Part shown: positions 56,925 to 64,000 of the stretch, piece by piece
Numbering within the stretch: position 1 is the stretch's first letter
How the letters are laid out: every line of letters begins with the position of its first letter
DNA from: Diphasiastrum complanatum
Lineage: Eukaryota; Streptophyta; Lycopodiopsida; Lycopodiales; Lycopodiaceae
Direction of reading: 5' to 3'
Length of the DNA: 64,000 nt
Assembly: GCA_029204225.1 (NCBI GenBank)
Contig: CM055101.1
Span: forward strand, 5,211,246 to 5,275,245
Position numbers and translations under genes: made by a program
Notes under the pieces: generated by a model
The model's database searches: none
Told to the model about the DNA's origin: nothing
The model's input: the letters and a program-made list of their open reading frames with translations, nothing else

Positions 56925-56999
56925 TGTGAAAATATTGTAGAATTAAAATAATATTTAACTTAGAGATTCAAGTTTTGGGGTTTGTCCAAACTTGAGGTA
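56925..56999 (+). repeat. First 75 bp of an L LTR
   Basis: It matches 57440-57513 with a G for A near 56939 and ends at CTTGAGGTA, after which RNase H sequence equivalent to 59939 follows immediately. The rest of this LTR and most of the first interior are deleted. Confidence 0.85.
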
Positions 57000-57346
57000 A
57001 AATATTTTTGGGAGGTAATCTTGTCTCTTGGCAATCTAAGAAGCAAGACATTGTCTCTTTATCTTCATGTGAAGCCGAGTACAAGGCTTTGACTATCACA
57101 ACAAAGGAAGTCATTTGGATCAAAAGACTACTAGTGGAGCTCGGGATCATTCAAGAGGACGAAATACCTTGCATCAAATGTGATAGCATCTCGGCCCAAT
57201 ATCTTGCAAGTAATCCAATCTTCCATGCAAGAAGTAAACACATAGAGGTAGCACACCACTATGTAAGAGAAAAAGTTATGGATGGTGAGATTCTCCTTGA
57301 GCATGTATCAACTTCAAATTGTTATGCAGATTTGCTCACCAGCCTC
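57000..57346 (+). pseudogene. RNase H C terminus of L, first unit
   Basis: An open frame of 113 codons from the ATG at 57008, with SWQSKKQDIVSLSSCEAEYKAL, then FHARSKHIEVAHHYVREKV, differing from the second copy at only two residues. The upstream part is deleted. The purine tract AAGGAGGAG follows at 57431-57439. Confidence 0.88.
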
Positions 57347-57439
57347 TAGCTAAGAAGTACTTTGAAAAACATCAATCAAACCTTGGCTTGATCTCCAAGT
57401 CCTTAGTATTGTAAATATTATTTTCATTTTAAGGAGGAG

Positions 57440-57985
57440 TGTGAAAATATTGTAAAATTAAAATAATATTTAACTTAGAGATTCAAGTTTTGGGGTTTGT
57501 CCAAACTTGAGGTAGACCAGTCTAGTAACTTTCCAAGTTTTGTCAAGGTAGATTTTTAGTCTCCATAGTGATATGTAGGTTTATAACCTATCAAGAAGCA
57601 TGTGAGGCTACTCTTGTAGGTCAAGGATTCTCAAAAAGAGAGATTCTCAAGTCTTATCCATTTCTCTTTTTGTCATCTAGTAGAGATGTAGAGGCGATGT
57701 GGCACCTAGGTTGCTTTCTCTCTCCACGTGTTCTAGAAGGCCTCTTGTATTATAAATAAGGTGGCTTTGTACCTTAAATACACTTCTTCAAGTAAAGCTT
57801 CCATTTGATCCATTGGAGGTGTAATGATAGTTAGATTGTGATGAATGCTCTTGCCTTCTTGCTAACTAGCTTGCCAATGTTTTCCATCTCTTTGTTTTTG
57901 GAATAGAAGCTAGTTTAGTGTGCAAACATTCATTTTCCTTGATCCTTGTACTTGCAGCTGGTTCACACGTGTGAAAACGTTCTCA
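57440..57985 (+). repeat. Middle LTR of L (546 bp)
   Basis: It starts TGTGAAAATATTG and ends GTTCTCA before the primer site. TATAAATA at 57751-57758 is a clear promoter candidate. CACACGTGTG at 57964-57973 lies 12 bases before the LTR end and well inside the predicted transcript. It is the same length as 60376-60921. Confidence 0.92.
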
Positions 57986-58290
57986 TGGTATCAGAGCTTG
58001 ATAGGAGAATACACATCTAATCATTGCTTTATCAAATGGAATGACTTCTCATCATTGTTGATGAAATTTTGCCTCTTACTAGCACTCGATTTTGAGATAA
58101 CTAGATCCACTCTTATCATCACTTATTAACATATCTTTTTCTCTGATTTCATAGTTGTATGGCCTATTGTAGCAGCACGTGTGAGGCCTCTAATCGAGAT
58201 AGAGTGGAGGCTATGTTACTTCTCATCTCTTCCATTCATGTAGCATATGAATAGGAAGCTAATCAAGGCTAGTTTGTGATGCAAGTGACC
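57986..58290 (+). other. L primer-binding site and leader
   Basis: TGGTATCAGAGCT follows the LTR. The roughly 290-bp leader includes AGCACGTGTGAGG near 58172, a variant of the palindrome. At about 58290 it joins integrase sequence directly, so gag, protease and most of integrase are deleted. Confidence 0.82.
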
Positions 58291-60286
58291 TCAAGATTTT
58301 TGGGGAGAAGCAATAGAATGTGCTAACTACCTTTGCAATTTTTTGCCAAATCATGCTATAGAAGATATTTCACCTTATGAAAAGTTGTATGGAAGGAAAC
58401 CTAAGGTCAATCATCTTAGAACATTTGGATGTGTGTGCTTTGTACATGTACCTCTTGAAACAAGAAAAAACGAAGATGCTAATGCTCTTGAAGGCATTAT
58501 GATAGGCTATTCAAGTGAAGCCTATAGGATTTTTGTTCCATCTACTAATCAAACTATGATAAGTAGAGATGTGATCTTCCATGAAGATCGAATGTACATG
58601 AAGGACAATGTGCAGGAATCTCAAGAGCTTATTCATCAAGGAGGAGTCTCTTCGTCAAGTATTGATCAAGATGAAGACTTGTTGGGGCCAAGATCACAAG
58701 AGAAGTCGAGTCTACCAATGACTCCAAGAAGATCAACCCGAGGGACATCCGAGCCTAGAAGACTCACCTACTTGGAAAAAGGAAAACAAGTGGAGGATTC
58801 AAGTTCTCTACATGATTTTCACACTTCCATTGAAGAACCATCAAGTGTGGAGGAAGCTCTTCATTCAAAGGATTGGATCAAAGCTATGGAGGCCGAGTAT
58901 GAAGCTTTGATGCAAAATGAGACTTGGCAACTTGTACATCCACCTAATGACAAGCATGTCATTGGATGCAAGTGGGTCTATAGAATCAAGCTCAACAATG
59001 ATGGATCAATCATTAAGTTCAAAGCAAGGCTTTGTGCTAAAGGCTATGCCCAAATCAAAGGCATAGATTATGAAGAAACCTTTGCTTCCATAGCAAAGAT
59101 GGTAACCATTAGAATTCTCATCACTATTTGTTGCTTTTATGATTGGAAAATGCTTCAACTTGATGTTTCCAATGCTTTCTTGAATGGATACTTAGAAGAA
59201 AAAATATATATGCATCAACCTCCAGGTTTTGTTGTGAATGGCAAAGGATCAAAAGTATGTTTACTTTTGAAAAGTCTTTATGGCTTGAAACAAGCTCCAA
59301 GGGCTTGGTATGAGAGGTTGAACAGTTATCTTCTTTCTATTGGTTTCAAGATTAGTTCATATGATCCATCATTATATCTTAAATTTGTTGGTAATGATAT
59401 AATCATGTTGCTTATTTATGTAGATGGCATTCGATTATGTGGAAGCAACATGGATTTACTTGTTGATACCAAGATCTCCTTAGGAAAGGAATTCAAAATG
59501 CAAGATCTTGGATTTTTACATCATGTACTTGGATTAGAGATTAAGATCTCTAAAGACTTAGCTTTCATTTCTCAAGAGAAGTTTAAAATGCAAGATTGTA
59601 AAAGCATAGATACTCCTATGGAGTCTAATGTTAAAAACACTAAAACTTGTGATGAAGCATCCTTTGAGGACATCACACTTTTTAGAAGTCTAATAGGCTC
59701 TTTAATATGGCTCACTATCACTAGGGCCGATCTTAGTTTTAGTGTGCACAAGCTTAGTCAAAGCATGCAAAATCCAAAGATCCATGATTGGGAAAAGGGA
59801 AAGAGGATCTTAAGATATGTTGCATCCACTCAAGACTATGGACTTTGTTTTAAAAGACATGATCTAAGTCTTATTGCCTTTTCAGATTCAGATTTTACAG
59901 GTGATAAGGTGGATAGAAAGTCCACAAGTGCTTACACAATATTTTTGGGAGGTAATCTTGTCTCTTGGCAATCTAAGAAGCAAGACACTGTCTCTTTATC
60001 TTCATGTGAAGCCGAGTACAAGGCTTTGACTATCACAACAAAGGAAGTCATTTGGATCAAAAGACTACTAGTGGAGCTCGGGATCATTCAAGAGGACGAA
60101 ATACCTTGCATCATATGTGATAGCATCTCGGCCCAATATCTTGCAAGTAATCCAATCTTCCATGCAAGAAGTAAACACATAGAGGTGGCACACCACTATG
60201 TAAGAGAAAAAGTTATGGATGGTGAGATTCTCCTTGAGCATGTATCAACTTCAAATTGTTATGCAGATTTGCTCACCAGCCTCTAG
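58291..60286 (+). pseudogene. Copia L integrase end, RT and RNase H, open but inactive RT
   Basis: The frame runs about 660 codons without a stop (ATG at 58343). It starts with the end of the integrase core (FWGEAIECANYLCN). The linker (PRRSTRGTSEPRRLTY), RT and RNase H follow (DSDFTGDKVDRKST, SSCEAEYKAL, CDSISAQYLAS). The RT motif is Y-V-D-G (59419-59430), so the second catalytic aspartate is lost. A short deletion after SQEKF removes the block that carries KYA in relatives. RNase H looks intact. Confidence 0.87.
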
Positions 60287-60375
60287 CTAAGAAGTACTTT
60301 GAAAACATCAATCAAACCTTGGCTTGATCTCCAAGTCCTTAGTATTGTAAATATTATTTTCATTTTAAGGAGGAG

Positions 60376-60921
60376 TGTGAAAATATTGTAAAATTAAAAT
60401 AATATTTAACTTAGAGATTCAAGTTTTGGGGTTTGTCCAAACTTGAGGTAGACCAGTCTAGTAACTTTCCAAGTTTTGTCAAGGTAGATTTTTAGTCTCC
60501 ATAGTGATATGTAGGTCTATAACCTATCAAGAAGCATGTGAGGCTACTCTTGTAGGTCAAGGATTCTCAAAAAGAGAGATTCTCAAGTCTTATCCATTTC
60601 TCTTTTTGTCATCTAGTAGAGATGTAGAGGCAATGTGGCACCTAGGTTGCTTTCTCTCTCCACGTGTTCTAGAAGGCATCTTGTATTATAAATAAGGTGG
60701 CTTTGTACCTCAAATACACTTCTTCAAGTAAAGCTTCCATTTGATCCATTGGAGGTGTAATGATAGTTAGATTGTGATGAATGCTCTTGCCTTCTTGCTA
60801 ACTAGCTTGCCAATGTTTTCCATCTCTTTGTTTTTGGAATAGAAGGTAGTTTAGTGTGCAAACATTCATTTTCCTTGATCCTTGTACTTGCAGCTGGTTC
60901 ACACGTGTGAAAAAGTTCTCA
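60376..60921 (+). repeat. 3' LTR of L (546 bp)
   Basis: Identical in length and nearly identical in sequence to the middle LTR. TATAAATA at 60687-60694 and CACACGTGTG at 60900-60909. It is preceded by the purine tract AAGGAGGAG (60367-60375). Confidence 0.92.
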
Positions 60922-60926
60922 AAACT
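60922..60926 (+). repeat. Right target-site duplication of Copia L (AAACT)
   Basis: A direct repeat of 56920-56924. The sequence beyond (AACTCTTGCAAGCC) continues the G leader. Confidence 0.85.
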
Positions 60927-61442
60927 AACTCTTGCAAGCCTCTCTATATCTTGGTCTCACTGAGGTGGAACTTCAGAGGGCTTTGTGAGAGTTATGGTGA
61001 AAATTTACATTTTTTTGGATTTTTTCAAGGGTTTTTTAAATTTTTTATGATTTTTCTCTGATTTTTGCAATCTGCTTGTAACTAAATCTCGCAAGCTTCT
61101 ATGCAGGTCTGGGACAGTACCTTGGAGCTGCTGCCAGTCATGCAAGGGTTAACTCTCATTGGTTTTGGAGATATTAACATCTGATGAGATTTTAGGCTCT
61201 TTTTCCCTCCAAAATGCAGATTGGTGTGATTCTTGGGTTTTTTGGCTGGTTGGTTTGGGCTTCAAGCCCTTAGAGGCTGTTCAGGGCCTCCTCTACCCTC
61301 TCACACATCCTCCGCTAGCTATGAATAATCCGAACACAAATTTTTTTAGAAAACTAACTCTAAACTGCCAAAAATCTACCTGAAACTACTCTTAAAAGCA
61401 AGAATTAGCTAAAATGCAACTACACTAGTTAGTGAAAACCTA
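60927..61442 (-). other. Leader of G, distal part
   Basis: Contains further TGCAAGGGTT / AACTCTTGCA / GTGAGAGTT boxes (60929, 60983, 61141-61160) as in 56291-56919. Also holds a phrase (TCTTGGTCTCACTGAG, 60951-60966) that nearly repeats 56781-56796. No gene. Confidence 0.5.
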
Positions 61443-61443
61443 T

Positions 61444-61460
61444 CCCCGGCAACGACACCA
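61444..61460 (-). other. Asp-tRNA-like primer-binding site of G
   Basis: On the minus strand TGGTGTCGTTGCCGGGG, close to the TGGCGCCGTTGCCGGGG used by many plant Athila/Tat-type Ty3 elements (Asp-tRNA complement), with two changes. One base separates it from the LTR end CCCTACA. Confidence 0.75.
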
Positions 61461-61461
61461 C

Positions 61462-62150
61462 TGTAGGGTCTTCGATACAACGTTGTAATAGCCCTCCCGC
61501 CTGTCAGCAAGGGTTAGTTCACTGGATAGGCACCTAACTATGCATAGATGCTACTTTTAGTTAGTTCCCTACTTTTTATCTAACTCTACCTCCACACTAA
61601 CTCCACTCTCCCTAAACTAACTTCATCATGATTGTTGGTGAAAGGGAATGGTAGAATAGAAGAGAAAGAAGGAGAAGAGATATAGAGTTCAGGGGGAGGT
61701 TAGCTCAAAAGCTCAAGATGCATGCTAATGGAGAAGCCATAACTATTAAAAAAAGAACATAGAAATGGAAACAATTACAAACACACAACAAAAAGCATTA
61801 GCATGAGTGCTTAGCAAATGAGGATGCTTGGCTCTCCAAATTTGGTAGAGTTTCCTCCTTCTCATTAAGCATGCAAATATAGTACAAATGGTGCCTTTTT
61901 ATAAAATGGTGAAGGCCCTTGTCCCAAAATCCTATTGGCTAATATTTACATTGATCCTATCCATTCATCTTGGACCCAATTTGATCCAAGGGTCCACAAA
62001 AAGTACATTGAAATTCACAATATTCATGTGAGTTTCAAATTGGACCCAACTCTAAAAAAGTAGTCTCTAAGTTTAAAATTGACTTTGGGCCTCAAGTTTT
62101 ATTTTACTTACAAAGGTCCCAAGCCTATTATTTTATTTACAACTTAGCTT
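61462..62150 (-). repeat. Probable 5' LTR of G
   Basis: Non-coding sequence beginning (reverse strand) CCCTACA next to the primer site. Because no second copy exists in the window, the outer end is unknown. 62150 is only an estimate from where the character of the sequence changes. A 65-bp stretch near 61740-61800 is A-rich. Confidence 0.4.
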
Positions 62151-62406
62151 GCATGATCATTAGGCCATTAGCTTATATGCGCAGGATGCCATGCCCTCAC
62201 AACACATTTTATTGGACGATTTTCTTTATTTACACTTCGTTGAGAATACCCCCAACAATATCCACCAGAAGATCTAGCACCACTCGCCATACAAGATGGC
62301 TATGCCATTATACAAGGGCCATTGAGCAACAGATATTATCTGTGGTGAAACCGGCCACTTTATGGTCCAGTCAAGACTGTTAGAAATCCATAAATCATAA
62401 TATGGA

Positions 62407-62479
62407 TGGACAGACTAGGATTCGAACCCAGGACCTCCCTCATACCAGATGAGATGCTCTACCACTAAGCTATCCACCT
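62407..62479 (-). tRNA. tRNA-like Pol III unit, possibly pseudogene or SINE head
   Basis: On the minus strand 73 bases fold as a cloverleaf. The D arm is GCTT/GAGC around AGTGGTA, and the T arm is CTGGG/CCTAG around TTCGAAT. The anticodon stem is TCTCA/TGAGG with a 7-base loop. Both internal promoter boxes are good (A box TAGCTTAGTGG, B box GGTTCGAATCC). The acceptor stem is weak, with several G-U pairs and one mismatch. The loop gives TGG at the anticodon position but lacks the universal U33. A tRNA pseudogene or a tRNA-derived SINE is as likely as a working tRNA. Confidence 0.5.
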
Positions 62480-64000
62480 TGTTTGATAGTTCTCTCTAGA
62501 GTGTGGATTGATATTCCAACAATGACCAAGTACCATGCCGAGTGTCCCGACTGTGTCAGAAAACACAGTTTCAAAGACTGTCCGAAACAACCAACTAAGA
62601 TCCTACCTGCCAGTCATGTCAGTTATGAATCACGATAGGATCCTCAGGACAACAATCCGAGCATCATAGCAACCAACAATTAAACTTGCTGCTCACTCGA
62701 GAAGTTTCTTGCAAACTTCTACATTACCACGCAATTCACCAGTTCCATAATGCAAAAAGACACTAAGATGACATGAGTTCTTGTACGAGGAAAGCAAAAC
62801 CGCTATTCTGTCATCTACTATAATGTCCAACCAAGAGCAACCTCCACAAAGAATTGACAGTTTTTCTCCCCTTCTGCAACCTCAAATCTATTTGTCTTTC
62901 CACATGCTGATAAGATTTCCAGTGTGCCAATACACAATAAATCTAGGAATCGAAAATCTAGATAGAGATTCGGTTCTGAATCTCTTGCTCAGAGAGGTCC
63001 TCAGGACATACTACCACAACCATACCTGCATCTCAAGCTATATCTTACAACGTCTACTATCAACGATGATAGATTCAGTGTCACTATTTCTATCTTGTTA
63101 TTGATCTTTCATTACTCTAAATGATCAATAGAAACATAAAATTATCCAGGTAAATTCTAGATGTTGATGAATGACTTTTTGTTTGACAAGGGTTCTACAG
63201 CTTTCACTCTCGGTAACATTGGTATCTTCCTTGTTTATATTTTGTCATTTTTTGATTTGGTAATTTCTTCTAATTGCATATCTTTTTCTAGATTGTTTTT
63301 AGTTCATCAAGGATAGCCATTGAACAGGAGACATCATGTAGCGTATCTAAAGAATAACTTGTCATTCATCTATCAATCTTCAAATCACCTTATACAGAGT
63401 TTCGGATTTTTGCGCATCTACCAAATCCACAAAGTACATATTACGTCCGAGTTGATTCTTGTATCCCATTGTCATATTTATCTTTGAGTCAACTACAGCA
63501 AGATCGAAACAAATTTAGTTAAAATTTGTTCAATCTTTAGTTCAGTCACATGTTCAACGTGTTTTCAACTACATGTTCCACACGTCGATCCAATCCTGAG
63601 CATGAACAGTTACCAGCAACAACATCCCCACCAACAGATTTTTTTTTTTTTTTTTTTTTTTTTTGGGGGGGGAGAGTGGATTTGCTTGGATCCACTGGAG
63701 CAGTTACACAGCCAGCAACAACATCAGCAAGATCGAGAGCCAAGGCCATAAGTCAAATATGAAAAAGACAAGCCTAAAGAAGGCAGATGGGTAATCCAAA
63801 GAGACTCAATCATAAGAAGTACCCCAATCACAACTAAGATTTTTCAAAAAGAGAAACACAAGCATTGGGAAATCAATCTCCTTCAACCGGCCTCTTGCCA
63901 TACTTCTGCGCCCATTCTCATGCCTATCGTTCACACCATCTACCGATGTCACCACCTCCACCCTACCTTCCATCTATTTCTTTATCATTAGTTCACTGTT
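62480..64000. other. Unassigned terminal region
   Basis: No LTR, primer site or recognised domain. A plus-strand reading near 62520-62630 (CPDCVRKHSFKDCPKQP) and another near 63765-63960 look faintly protein-like, but both are short and interrupted. Base composition is less AT-rich than in the Copia elements. It may be the remains of another element or intergenic DNA. Confidence 0.4.
63639..63672. repeat. Poly-T/poly-G tract flanked by direct repeats
   Basis: 26 T then 8 G. CAGTTACCAGCAACAACATC at 63607-63626 recurs at 63701-63725 with five extra bases (ACAGC). On the minus strand this resembles a poly-A-tailed insert between long target duplications, though 12 bases separate the A tract from the duplication. 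Confidence 0.7.

Larger units (their letters stand above)
56925..60921 (+). mobile_element. Copia L: tandem dimer inserted as one unit in G
   Basis: In order: the first about 75 bp of an LTR (56925-56999), an RNase H end (57000-57346), purine tract, a full LTR (57440-57985), primer site, leader, an integrase-end/RT/RNase H frame (to 60286), purine tract and a full LTR (60376-60921). This is LTR-internal-LTR-internal-LTR with large internal deletions in both units. One AAACT duplication brackets the whole, so the dimer integrated as a unit or arose inside an existing insertion. Confidence 0.88.
52725..62150 (-). mobile_element. Ty3-type element G, minus strand, split by Copia L
   Basis: Reading leftwards: probable 5' LTR (to about 61462), Asp-tRNA-like primer site, leader interrupted by the L insertion (56925-60921), a gag/protease region, RT, RNase H and the integrase zinc finger. 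It is truncated at about 52725, with the integrase core and 3' LTR absent. RT motifs (KDCFAWSYSDLKG, FLDDL) are of the plant Athila/Tat style. The right limit of the LTR is uncertain. Confidence 0.65.

Overview
This is a land-plant nuclear window made almost entirely of LTR retrotransposons. The evidence is Copia-type polyproteins with gag, protease, integrase, reverse transcriptase and RNase H in that order, initiator-methionine-tRNA primer sites (TGGTATCAGAGC), one Ty3-type element with an Asp-tRNA-like primer site, a MITE-like insertion and an AT-rich base composition. I find no convincing host protein-coding gene. The species cannot be named from the sequence.

Layout. 1-16699: a very young array of one Copia family (called A here), with two complete 6314-bp elements whose 1326-aa polyproteins are intact, two places where LTRs abut directly with no internal DNA, a mini-element with a 101-bp interior, and an inverted 5' half-element. 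16700-20063: the 3' part of Copia B, whose pol frame has diverged and lost its catalytic residues but is still open apart from one stop. 20064-25912: Copia C on the minus strand, nearly whole, with a few stops and one frameshift. 25913-28640: D, a short LTR element with only a gag remnant. 28641-29038: a Copia gag fragment. 29039-34600: E, a tandem LTR-internal-LTR-internal Copia lacking RT and RNase H. 34981-35700: a Ty3-type gag remnant (F). 35685-37370: unrecognised minus-strand frames. 37700-38110: clustered TGCGAGAGTT-like boxes. 38120-38826: a Ty3-type RT/RNase H fragment (H). 38828-43041: Copia I on the minus strand, with no integrase. 43203-43343: a (CT)n tract. 44160-51846: Copia J, carrying a MITE-like insertion in its RNase H region and foreign DNA inside its 3' LTR. 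51847-52720: a minus-strand Copia gag fragment (M). 52725 to about 62150: Ty3-type element G on the minus strand, split by Copia L (56925-60921). L is a tandem dimer bounded by a 5-bp duplication AAACT. 62407-62479: a tRNA-like Pol III unit. The last 1.5 kb is unassigned.

How the parts relate. A, C, I, J and L, and the fragments K and M, are related Copia families sharing gag, protease and RNase H signatures. A, B, C, J and L carry the palindrome (T)CACACGTGTG(A) in the LTR or leader, mostly downstream of a TATA-like box. Three loci (A, E, L) are multimeric rather than simple LTR-internal-LTR insertions. The main points for a second look are this repeated multimer formation, the shared leader palindrome, the reuse of one short gag/protease site as a breakpoint in the A array, and the altered open pol of element B. 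The A array is so repetitive that misassembly must be excluded first.
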